Assembly: GCA_963920525.1 (NCBI GenBank)
Contig: OY986436.1
Coordinates: forward strand, 23,856,818-23,920,817
DNA length: 64,000 bases
Reading direction: 5' to 3'
Source of the DNA: Dichetophora obliterata
Lineage: Eukaryota > Arthropoda > Insecta > Diptera > Sciomyzidae
A program made the translations under genes and the position numbers. The notes under the pieces were generated by a model. It was not told the DNA's origin. It ran no database searches and saw only the letters and a list, made by a program, of their open reading frames with translations. Positions 44,405-54,487 of the stretch are shown one piece after another. Within the stretch, counting starts at the first letter, position 1. Each line of letters opens with the position of its first letter.

Positions 44405-44536
44405 GGTCCTATTCTCTAACTGTGAGTTTTAAAGTGAGTTTATACACTTTTTCTGACTAAGCTCACTGACTAGGAACCAGTAAGTTTTTGTAAAAGCAGT
44501 GTACACTTCACAACTCACAGTTACAGAATAGGGCCC
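44405..44536. mobile_element. 132-bp MITE, GGGTCCTATTCTCTAACTG type
   Basis: GGGTCCTATTCTCTAACTGT with GAGTT is mirrored by AACTCACAGTTACAGAATAG and GGCCCC. It resembles the TACTCTGTA group in layout but differs in sequence. Confidence 0.7.
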
Positions 44537-44791
44537 CAAGTACTTAATAACCAAAAATTTATTTTAATTTTCGAATTAGTAAGGAATTATCTCAACTTCA
44601 GTCAACTCCATTAAGTCAATTCCAGCAAAACCCATTGCCTTATTTTAAATTGTTTGAAGTCTTGAATGTTGTATTATGTTGATGACGTCACTTTTATTGG
44701 TCACGATTTTTTTCTAAATACATCACATTTTAGACTCGCAGTCCTTTTTATTTATTAAAGCTTTTGTGTACAACATCAAGTTTAAACATTA

Positions 44792-45979
44792 AGTCTGTTC
44801 CCGTACTTTTTGGACTAAAAATGGTTAAACTGTCAAAAGTTTGAGAATCAGAAAAAAATCTCTCAAAAATAGATAAAAACACAAAAAAGAACGGGAACGC
44901 TTTTCGGAATAAAATTGTGTAAGGTTAGGTTAGGTTCAGTTCATTGCAGTCAAAATTAAATTCAAACAAGCAATCATGATACAATAACTATTAGGCGTCA
45001 TGAGAACGTGTGTCGTTCAAAACTGTTGTGAACTGTTATGGTAACGGTACCTTAGTGGACAGTGTTTTTCTCTGAATGTGTTTTACTCTAAACGTCGGAA
45101 AAATTGTAAATTATTTAATTTAATTATTAATATTGATGCGGCACCTGTATATTTTTATGAGTTGTCATTTCATTTTTTTAATTATTTGTTTGTTTGATAC
45201 AATGACTATTAGGTAGCCATGACAGCTACCTATTTTCTCACGAGCTGCGACCATCGAATGTTAAACAAAAGAAAACAAAACAAACCGCGTGTGTTACACA
45301 TATTGGACGCATTCAGCGGAGCCAACAATTGCATTTAAATTATTTATAGAATTGCATATTATTAATAATTAAATTATATAATTTACATTTTTTCTGACGT
45401 TTAGAGTAAAACACATTTAGAGAAAAACATCGTTCACTAAGGTATCGCTGCCATAACAGTTCACAACAGTTTTGAACGACACACGTTCTCATGACACCTT
45501 ATAGTTATTGTATCATGATTGCTTGCTTGAATTTAATTTTGACTGCAACCGTAGTGCCCTCTACGAGTCGTCTTTTTTCCGTTCCTTTGAGAAAATTTGT
45601 TATCGCGATTATATTAAGGCGAAAGGAACGCAGCTATTGTAATTAATTCGCAAATGACCATTTACATTTAGTTTTTCACAATATAACATGTTGCTGGTTT
45701 CCATTCCAATAGTTTTTATTTATTTCAAAGGACTTTTTATGTTTTGGAATTTCTTTGCTAACTTGTAAACAGCTGATTTTAAGCAGTTGGACACTTTTAC
45801 CATTTTTACCAGAAAAAATTTCTCGGACTAAAACTTGCAACTTTTGACAGTGAGGGGAAATTTTTTACTCTCTCGACCGCACTCTCTTTTACCATTTTTT
45901 CAAGTACGGGAACGCTCTTCGGACTAAAACCTGCAAAACTGGTAAATTGGACTAAAATTTTAGAGCACGGGAACAGACC
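44792..45979. mobile_element. 1188-bp element of the GGTCTGTTC type, with nested MITE
   Basis: Ends AGTCTGTTCCCGTACTTTTT and GAGCACGGGAACAGACC are inverse. They are flanked by CATTA (44787-44791) and TATTA (45980-45984). The related repeat at 23381-23395 shows the empty site. A second MITE (44944-45548) lies inside. Confidence 0.75.
44944..45548. mobile_element. 605-bp MITE with ~190-bp inverted arms
   Basis: TTGCAGTCAAAATTAAATTC and onward through ACGTGTGTCGTTCAAAACTG is mirrored in the right arm, which ends TTTTGACTGCAA. The middle contains TTGGACGCATTCAGCGGAGC, which recurs near 51030-51060, so a fragment of this family is also there. Confidence 0.8.
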
Positions 45980-46860
45980 TATTAAGTTTTTTGGAATTTA
46001 TAAAGGTTTTACTTTTATGATTACTTCAATTTGTATGAAGGGTGGGTGGAATTTTCAGTTTTGCAAAGTTTTAAGCCATTGCAGTAATTTTTGTGCAATT
46101 TAAGGGGATTTTACTGATTCCATAAAGTCTCTTTGTATGGGAGGTAGCCATGGTTCCATTACATTTTTCCAAAATTTCATACTAAAAGAGCATATTAATG
46201 TTAGAGCTTATGTGCAAAATTTGTAGTCATTAGACTAATTTTTGCGGAATTGATAGAGATTTTACCATTTTGGTAAATTCACTTTGTAAGGGAGGTAAGG
46301 GAGACGTGATTTTTATTTGACTATTACAAATTTCATACGTGCAAAATTTGTAGCCACAGATAAATTTTTGTGGAATTTAAAGAGATTTTACCGTTTTGGT
46401 TAAGTCACTATGTATGGGAGGTAGGCGTGGTTTTCATCGGATTTTTTCAAATTTTATACTCAAAATACATAGTAAAGGTTAAAGCTAATGTGCAAAATTT
46501 AAAGTTATTAGATAATTTTTTGTCGAATTTAAAGAGATTTTACCATTTTGGTTGTCACTTTGCATGGGAGGTAGGCGTGGTTTTAATCCGATTTGGCTCA
46601 TTTTCGAACATGACCTCCATTTTTTAATAAAAAGCTTATATATTTTATTTCGTTACGATAGCTCTAAAATAACGGCTGCTATCGTGAACACAGACATTTA
46701 GATAGACATGGCTAAATTCACTCAGAAGGTGATGCTTATCAAGAATGTATATACTTTTCTATACCAACCATGCCTTATTATCGGCGTTACACACGGAGTG
46801 ACAAAGTTAATATACCACTGTTACTTTTTTAAACGTGAGGGTATAATAACAATAAAGGGC

Positions 46861-47195
46861 TCTTTTTATATTTTGAAACTGCAAATCAAAAATAATTTGG
46901 TATATTTTAGAACTCATTCCGAAAACCAATCATCACTACACTCAATAATTTTGACGTTTCCGACTTAAAAAATGGTAACTGCTAAGCAACAACACGGTGC
47001 TGAGCTTGTGAACTTGTCTTTTCCCAAACAAAATTATGACAGGACTTAACAAATTTGTTAAGTTTAGTAAGTTAGCAGAGCTCAACAAATGTAGTGAAGA
47101 ATAACATTAGAATTTTTACACAGAAAGGGCATATTTTTCTCACCGTTCGGTGTATAAAAGTAAATATCAGATAAGATATTTGTTTTGTACCCTGT
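46861..47195. other. No recognisable gene
   Basis: AT-rich flank sequence. CACCGTTCGGTGT near 47141-47154 has an inverse partner at 49853-49866 (ACACCGAACGGTG). Confidence 0.4.
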
Positions 47196-47796
47196 AATAC
47201 TACGTTTACAGAGGGCCAAATGATTCATTTCAGCTCATTCAGCCATATGAGAAATGGAATCATCTCATTTCGCACACAAATTCTCAGCTGCAATTCAACC
47301 CATTTGAAACAAATGAATGAGATTGGATACGTTTTTACAAAAACTTATTACAAACTATTTCGAACGCATTCAATGGAGAATGGATAATAAAATACGAAAC
47401 ACATTATGGAACCTGTTCGTCAAACAACAGCCATGCTCGAATCAATTTGATAGTTAATGCCCAGTTTCCATGTGATCTAAGATCTCCCCCTATCACATCT
47501 TCTGTGGGAAAGAAATAGAATGCGATTGCTTCTTGATGGGATTAATAAAGGAATATTTTGCATTTTATAGCATGTGGTATACTCTACGATCTCATGTGGT
47601 CCTGTGAAAAGATAGGATGGAAACATTAACTGTATTTTGTAAAAATATTGATTAAATAAACATATTTGATCAGAATGTGTTACAATTTTGCATAAAATTT
47701 ATATATTTTAGATTTTTGACACTACTTTTCTATACGTTTTGCATAAAAATCCGATCCCTAGGCATCACTAACAACTATTTTGAAAGCATCCAAAGA

Positions 47797-48223
47797 GCCT
47801 GTTCTCACGCGCCTTACGTTAGGCGGATCATCGGATTAATTTTGACGTCTACAGGTAAGGTGGGAAGTGGGAAGGTGACAAGTTACGTGAGGCAGCATTT
47901 TCAAAAATTTTAAAAATTTTGCGATTCATTTTGACGTCTGTTACTTTGAAGTTTCATTGTGCCTCATTTTCCTCGTGGTTCTCTTATGTTTTAGCGCAAA
48001 TAAATTTTGTTTTGCATTGGTTGGGTTTTCTGTTTGCGTTGCTGTTTAATTTAAGACTTACAAAGTAATGAATTCTCCGAAATTTAACACCACATTTATG
48101 GACTGTTCTCGGAATGCAAAATAAGGCGGGCTTAAAAAAGTCGGTAGTAAGAACACCTGACAGATGCATAGTGTCAAAATAACGCCATTACTCTGCCTTT
48201 TTTAAGGCGAGTGAGAACAGGGT
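47797..48223. mobile_element. 427-bp MITE with GCCTGTTCTCACGCG ends
   Basis: GCCTGTTCTCACGCGCCTTA is the near inverse of TAAGGCGAGTGAGAACAGGG. CAAAGA lies on both sides (47791-47796, 48224-48229). The inner TTGACGTCT/TTTTGACAC region is less conserved. No protein is encoded. Confidence 0.75.
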
Positions 48224-48391
48224 CAAAGATGCTTTAACATGTCAAATAGATGTAAAATAAAATAGAAAAAAATTTAAGAAATTTGTGAAAGTTTGCTGTA
48301 ATCAATAAGTAATCATTTAAGTTACAAAAAATCGTTTATTAAATCTTTAATTAAATAATTTACAAAATATATAAAAAAGTTATTAATATTA

Positions 48392-48753
48392 GGTCTGTTC
48401 GCGAAGTCGAATGCAAACGAAATATTTCAAAAGTTTTTACTAGAAAGTGCCTGAAAAGCGTTCGTTTACTGAGAGAATTGGTTAATAGAGAGGAAATCAC
48501 ATTTTCTCTCTGTTCAAGTTTTTTAAAGTTTTTACAAGAAGAATTTCATGTTGTCAACAAGATGAAAACTGCCAAATGGTAGTTTTGTGTGTGTAGCAGC
48601 TGAGTTTTTTTAGGTTTCCTTAGACGTATTTGACATTTTTCATTATTTTACCAGAAAGCGTTCGCTTACTTTTTAAAGTTGAAGTTAATTCTCTCTCAAT
48701 TTTATTACTTTTGACGTTTTTATTATTTTACCAGAAAAGTACGCGAACAGACC
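48392..48753. mobile_element. 362-bp MITE at TATTA, GGTCTGTTCGCG type, copy 2
   Basis: Ends GGTCTGTTCGCGAAGTCGAA and AAAGTACGCGAACAGACC are flanked by TATTA at 48387-48391 and 48754-48758. The body is the inverse of copy 1 at 44042-44391. Confidence 0.85.
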
Positions 48754-49084
48754 TATTAAATTGACGATTTTATAGATTCCGTGTTGTTAGAATTTTATGC
48801 CGTGGTTGCATCTAAAAGCTGGTTTTATAGAGCTGGCAGTGGTTGGTGTGCTTTTAAATCTTGACGCGGTGGACAACTTCATGATACCGTCTAGACTGAC
48901 TCCAACTTTTTCGACATTTTTAAATTTTGGAATTTAAAACAAATGCAATGAAATAATTTCTTAAGCAAACAAATAAAAGCTGCACAACATACAACAATAA
49001 ACCAAATGTCATTATGGCATAGCAAGAATAACATATATCCACCTCGCTCATTATAGCAGAAGATGTGCTTGTCGGAGATGTTTA

Positions 49085-49380
49085 TCGGCCTTTGTAGTCT
49101 AGTGGAGAGTGCGCTAGACTATCAACCCAAAGGTCCCTGGTTCGAATCCGGGTTTGGGCATGGTTCTTTTCTACGTTTAAGAATTACGGAAAACTTAAAA
49201 TACACAACTACATTGTGGAAAATATGGAATTAAAGGACAAGAACAACTAAAGGCAGGAAATGCTTGCCGAGGTTAAGGCATAACACTAGCTTCAGTCAAA
49301 ATCAATTCAAATTGTCAATCAATAATTCACGTATGATTCCAATCAATTCCTCTAAATAATCTATCCCTTTCCTTTCAGGT
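49085..49380 (+). mobile_element. tRNA-derived SINE B, copy 2, both Pol III boxes present
   Basis: A box TAGTCTAGTGG at 49095-49105 and B box GGTTCGAATCC at 49139-49149 head a ~300-bp element whose body matches 17935-18235. The head resembles a tRNA but is followed at once by SINE sequence, so it is not a functional tRNA gene. Confidence 0.85.
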
Positions 49381-49805
49381 TAAATACCAAACCTTGTTTG
49401 TATAAGGCGCATGCCTCGGTTCTTTGATCTTTTTTTTAAAAAAAATTCTTAGATCTCATGGAAACCGGGCTTAAGAAGCTAATTTGACGGTTTGTCGAAC
49501 CTGTTGGCCTGTTGGTAAACATTTTTGATTATCTCCGCGATGATGGCGAAAAACAACAAAAATTCTTCGCTTGTTTGCCGAACACGTGGCTTTAATTTGA
49601 ACGCTACTTCTTTCGAAGAAGTTTGACCCGCCATTTTGTTTGAAGAACCAGTTCGCTAATGTGTAAGCTGCTTAAAAACAAAAAAAAGGGAACAAACAAC
49701 AAACAACCACTTGTCAATTGAAATGATACCTTGCAAAAAAAAACATTGTAAACACTTTTAAATGACTCATTTCAAATGAGTCATTTGACCCAATCTAAAC
49801 GAAGT

Positions 49806-50217
49806 ATTAGGTGTTTATTTATAATAATATACAAAGTGATGATTTCTTTAACACCGAACGGTGTCATTGTTAACTATTCAAAGGCTGTTCATTACATTGG
49901 ATTTCGATTAAGTTCGATTTGAACCAGTTTTTTTTTATTTTAATACAATCAATTCAAATTTTAATAAAGTCGATTGGGATTAAATAAAATTTCTTTTTTA
50001 TTTTTATTGGTACAAAACAGCGCCATTGCCAATTTTATTTGGACTAGCTTTCAAATATCACTGAAAACTTATCACAATACTTTTCACAGGAGTTACTAAG
50101 TTTTTCAACTTTGGAACCCTATAACTTCTAAGCGAGATGAGAGCGGCCATTAATTTTTTCAGATTTAGAATTAGAAGCCTTTATTCTGAAAAAATTCATT
50201 GTTGCTAAAAGTAAAAT
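49806..50217. other. No recognisable feature
   Basis: AT-rich sequence between the nested elements and the Harbinger fragment. Confidence 0.4.
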
Positions 50218-50492
50218 ATGTCTAATTTTTTCAACAAGCCGGGAATCCCAGGAGTTATTGTTGTAATAGATGGGACACATATTCAAATGATTAGACCCAG
50301 TAAAAACGAACATTTATTTTTAAACAAAAAATTAATGTACATCATTAATGCTATGGTGGTATGTTAAAAGTTGTCATATTTTATTAATCTGTTAAACTAT
50401 GTGGTCTTAATCTTTAGATATGTGAGCACAAATTTTATATACGTGCAGTAAATGGATCATACGGAGGTGCATCGCATAAATCAGATCTATGA
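50218..50492 (+). pseudogene. PIF/Harbinger transposase fragment with intron
   Basis: Exon 1 (50218-50358) reads MSNFFNKPGIPGVIVVIDGT, then HIQMIRPSKNE and MYIINAMV. The IDGTHI block is the first catalytic Asp region of Harbinger DDE transposases. A 59-bp intron (50359-50417) starts GTATGT and ends TCTTTAG. Exon 2 reads ICEHKFYIRAVNGSYGGASHKSDL before a stop at 50490-50492, matching the D-NGSYGGASHDS region with the last Asp in place. The N-terminal part and the remainder are missing. No ends were found for the element. It could supply the class of enzyme that moved the TAA-flanked elements in this window, but it is dead. Confidence 0.9.
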
Positions 50493-51151
50493 CACCTTTC
50501 CCACGAGCGGCATTATCTAAAGCAGCGAAAAACAGAAAGCGAAAAACAGGGATCATTGATAAGTTTATTTTTAGCCAGAAGATAGATAAATATTTGTAAT
50601 TAAGTGTCTTTTTAATATAGGCGATTCCAGCTATCACCTTGAAGCTTTGCTTTTAATTCCATACCAAAATTCTCTAGAAAATTCTTTAGAATGCTACTAC
50701 AATCAACAATTTTCAACTTTTTTCCCTTTTCAACAATTTCACTTTTACTACAATCAAAAAGTGAAACCAACAATAAAGCGTGTTTGAAATTTTAAAAGGT
50801 AGATTTCGATGCCTTCTTACTACTGCAGAACCCCATTACTCACTGGAAAAAGTTGTTAAAATACTGATGTGTGTTTTACGCTTCATAATATATGTTTAAT
50901 CCATAATATTGAGTCTCCTGCTCTTATAACAGAAGCTTCTGCTGTTGTCACTGTTGCATTTCGGACTGCGTTCTCTTTCTCATATCCAAAACTGTCAAAG
51001 TCAGTTTGTTGCGAATGAGAGCAAAATTAAATTAATGGCTGCATTCAGCGGAGTCAACAGTTGGTAACTGACTATTGTGTTAAAATTTCTTGAGAACCTT
51101 TGCAATTAAATTATTTACATAATTAAAAAATTATAAAAATTAAATTAAATA

Positions 51152-51364
51152 CAGCCCAATTCTGAATGATTTTTCCCGGGGAATTGGAAAAGGGCGTTTT
51201 AATTTTTAAGATAAAGTTCAAAAACATTTTGGAAATTTTAATTGTCTATATGTTCATCAACCGTTCATATTTATGAGTGTAAAAAAAAGGTGTTCTTAGC
51301 TGCTATCTTAAAAATTAAAACACCTTTTCCGATTCCCCAGAAAACATTATTCAGAATCGGGCTG
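51152..51364. mobile_element. 213-bp CAGCCC-type MITE
   Basis: CAGCCCAATTCTGAATGATT with GAAAAGGGCGTTTTAATTTT is mirrored by AAAACACCTTTTCCGATTCC and AGAATCGGGCTG. It belongs to the same family as 36547-37412 and 58591-58812. Confidence 0.85.
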
Positions 51365-51519
51365 CTTATGTATGTTTTGTTTTCCTATACCTATACCCAT
51401 ACCTAAAACATTAATTAGTTTTTATAAACACATATAATTAAAACTTAATAAGTTATAAAAAAATCCTTATTTTCTTTCAAGCCAAAATACCACGCATTGG
51501 AGGTCCTAAATACTTACCA

Positions 51520-53225
51520 AGTTGGCGCAACAACCTCGGTATGTCGGTCATGGCCTCATCTAAGAATTTGCTCCAGCCATTTCTGTCTTTCGCTTGCTGG
51601 CGCCAGTTGGAAATTCCAAGCTTCGTCAGGTTGTCCTCTACTTGGTCTTTTCAGCGAAGACGCGGTCGTCCTCTTCTGCGTTGACTGCCGCTGGGTACCG
51701 AAACGAATATTTTTTTCACTGGAGCATCGTCTTTCATGCGCTGAATATGATCTAGCCAGCGAAGCCACTCGATTTTAATGCGAATCTGAACTGCTCACCG
51801 TCCAGGTTTGTGAAGCATAAAATAGGACGGGCATGATGAGCGATTTTCGTTCGTCGAGAGAGGGCTCTGCTTCTAAATTGCCTACTGAGCCCAAAGTAAC
51901 ACCTGTTGGCAAGTTATTCTTCGTTTGATCTCAATGCTGATATCGTTGGTTAAGTTTATGCTGGATCCCAGATAGACGAAGTTCTTCCAACCTCGAAGGT
52001 ATTGTCAACTGTAATGTGAGTTCCAAGACGCTGAGACTGTTTTTTTGTTGACACCAAGTATTTACCTTATCTGCATTCACTGCCAGACCCAATCGACTTG
52101 ACTCTCTTTCTAATCTGGAGAATGCTGCACAGACTTCGCGCATATTATGACCAAAGATATCGATGTCATCAGCATACGCAAGCAGCATAACACTCTTGTA
52201 AAATATTGTGCCACTTTGTATCAGATCTTCATCTTTAGGTTGAAAAAGTCCCACGATAAGGAATCACCGTGTCTGAAACCTCAATTGGGAACAAATGGTG
52301 AGGTGGGCTGGTATTGCTCAGTGTCATCCTGCAAAGTAGTATTAGTTTTGCAGGAATGCCAAATTAAGACATGGTGGAGTGTTTCCTTATTGGGCTGCAG
52401 AAAGCGGCTTTGTAGTCGACAAAAAGATGGTGGGTGTCGACTTGTTTTTCTTGGATCTGCTCCAAGATTTGTCGTAGCGTGAAGATCTGTAGTGGAATTC
52501 CCAAAAATTTAACGATAATAATCGTTGTCGTTATCGGTCATTGTGCGTGCTACGTTCATAGAAAATTACAGTTTTCGTTTGCTAACGATATCGAAAATCT
52601 TCGTTAACGCGTTTGGAAGTTCCATTACTGATCGATTGTAGACTTTCCAGGTCTGAAGCCACACTGATAAGGTCCAATCAGTTGGTTTACAATGGGCTTC
52701 AATCTTTCGCATAAAACACTCGACAGGATCTTATATGCGATATTAAGAAGGCTTATCCCACTGTAATTGGCACAAATAGAGGGGTCGTCTTTCTTGTAGA
52801 TTAGGCAGAGCACACTGAGATTCCAATCGTTTGGAATATATTCTTTCGACCATATTCTGCATTTTTAAGCCGAGCTATAGCTGTCATAACTTCATCATAC
52901 TCCGGAATATCAAATTTTTTTCCGCCTGAAAATACGTCTCTTCTATCCTCTTCTCTTTGAATCGCTCCTTAGCAGCGCGCGTTGCAATCGACAACAGGGT
53001 GGATTTGTAGGCGGCGTCTTTCTCTGCAGTGGCGTCGCGACACTGCTGGTCGTACCACTGGTTTCGGCGCACGCATGAAGTTGGAAATGTGTCCACTGCG
53101 CGCATATATCATCGATTGGAGGAGTGCTTTGAAGCAAGAGTGAGTCGAAAGCTTCGGCTGTCTGTTTCGATTGCAGCTTGTCGACGTCTAGCTTTCTGTG
53201 TAGGGAGGTCCTGCAGCATTTAAAT
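51520..53225 (-). mobile_element. Decayed APE-type LINE, copy 2
   Basis: It aligns with copy 1 (15305-19250), lacking the mariner and SINEs that split that copy. From high to low coordinates, minus-strand frames give VRRNQWYDQQCRDATAEKDA (53105-52884), SLLNIAYKILSSVLCERLKP with GPYQCGFRPGKSTIDQ (52813-52625), and LLAYADDIDIFGHNMREV with YADD at 52176-52165. A ~120-bp stretch at 52495-52620 (AACGATAATAATCGTTGTCG) is not in copy 1 and looks like an insertion. The endonuclease is missing. Confidence 0.85.
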
Positions 53226-53236
53226 CGACTGGTACC

Positions 53237-53444
53237 TGGGGCCTTACTCTGTAATACGATTTGAAAAGCAAATGCGATTCGAAAACAAAATCACACCATG
53301 TAAATACATGAATAAAGATTATTAAATGGCAGTAGCTTCCACCTGTTTTAAAATGCTGTTTTTTGAACTAATAAAAAATTCGTAAAAAAAACCATGTAAA
53401 TACATGTTGACTGTTTTCGAATCGCATTACAGAGTAAGGCTCCT
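53237..53444. mobile_element. 208-bp MITE, TTACTCTGTAATACGA type
   Basis: GGGGCCTTACTCTGTAATAC with GATTTGAAAA is the inverse of TTTTCGAATCGCATTACAG and AGTAAGGCTCC. An inner CATGTAAATACATG occurs twice. Confidence 0.75.
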
Positions 53445-54487
53445 GTTTCCACAGATTTTCCGATGTTTCCTTAGCATCTGCTGTCTTTATGAAACCTTCG
53501 ACCAGATCCGAATGAGCACACATAAAATTGACTTAAATTTAAAATTGTCTTTAAGCTGAAATTTTCAATTGATTACTCAATTCTTAACAATTTTAAATCT
53601 TTGGGAGATAATTTAATTTATAATCACAATAATTAGGATAGATACTGAAATAAATTGGCTCACTACCTGCTCTTCTGCTTTCACAAAGTCTTTTTGTTTA
53701 TTTTTTCGGTTTTCTCCAAATAAATGAATCCGCTGAGGTTGGATCAGACAACCATTCTGTAATCTCTTTTTGTCTTAGAAATAATCTAACAATACTTATA
53801 GAAAACATTCGATCGCAGTTCATTAATAAACAAGTTTATTGAATTAGTTTCAATCATCGCTACTTCAATTGTACGCTCTTCTGTGGTTTTACAAATTGTT
53901 ATATTTTTTGTTTATCTTTTATAATTTCTAGGTTACTTCGATATAATGTGTTTCATTTTTTTGTTGTTGTTACTCTTTTCATAAAATGTAGAAACATTGC
54001 AATTTTAACTGGTTTTTTTCTTGCATTGTCTGGTAAAAAAATCAATTTTAGTTTACGGTTTGCTATATAAATGAAATATATAGGAGAATGACAATATAGG
54101 AGAAGAGAACAAGTAGGTTACATAATATATAATTGCATTAAATCAAATTCAAGGAAATACAGTGTTTTGAAGTGAAAACAGCTAGCATTTTACTGGTAAA
54201 AAAAAATCCTGATTAGTATAAAATTATGCAGTAGCAAACCAACCGCCGACATGGTTTCATAAGGGAATTCTTTAAGATTTATAATAGTATGTATATATAT
54301 AATATTTATATGATCAACAATTTCTTAATATTGTTTGCTAGCTTAATAAAAATAAAATATGTTTTGTTTTATTTTTGTGTTTGTTTTTTTTTGCAATTAT
54401 TTTGAAATCTTTGCGGAAAACGTTTTTGACTGCATCCGAACCGATGAGGGCGACTGCTATGTGTTATGATAGTTGCGTGAGGGTTTT
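53445..54487. other. 3' flank and 3' UTR of stc
   Basis: No other gene is seen. A minus-strand AATAAA lies at 54373-54368, about 115 bases after the stc stop codon, and is a candidate polyadenylation signal. Confidence 0.45.

Larger units (their letters stand above)
44575..46860. repeat. Dispersed repeat R, long copy with MITE insertion
   Basis: AGTAAGGAATTATCT, TTGATGACGTCACTTTTA and GGAGTGACAAAGTTAATATA match 23190-23615 in order. Between 46020 and 46620 a unit of about 120 bp with GGGAGGTAGGCGTGGTTTTC and AAAGAGATTTTACCATTTTG is repeated four or five times. An element at 44792-45979 interrupts it. The 85-codon frame at 46370-46627 is a repeat artefact. Confidence 0.65.
47197..49805. mobile_element. 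Candidate outer TIR element with several nested insertions
   Basis: GTAATACTACGTTTACAGAG followed by GCCAAATGATTCATTTCAG is mirrored at about 49745-49810 (CTCATTTCAAATGAGTCATT ... CTAAACGAAGTATTAGG). Inside lies a second inverse pair, CCCAGTTTCCATGTGATCTA (47460) with TAGATCTCATGGAAACCGGG (49450-49470), giving a candidate inner element 47459-49473. Both are imperfect, so limits are approximate. Confidence 0.5.

Noticed and set aside
49085..49160. Functional tRNA gene
   Set aside because: The A and B boxes are good, but the acceptor stem does not close and a SINE body shared with another locus follows directly.
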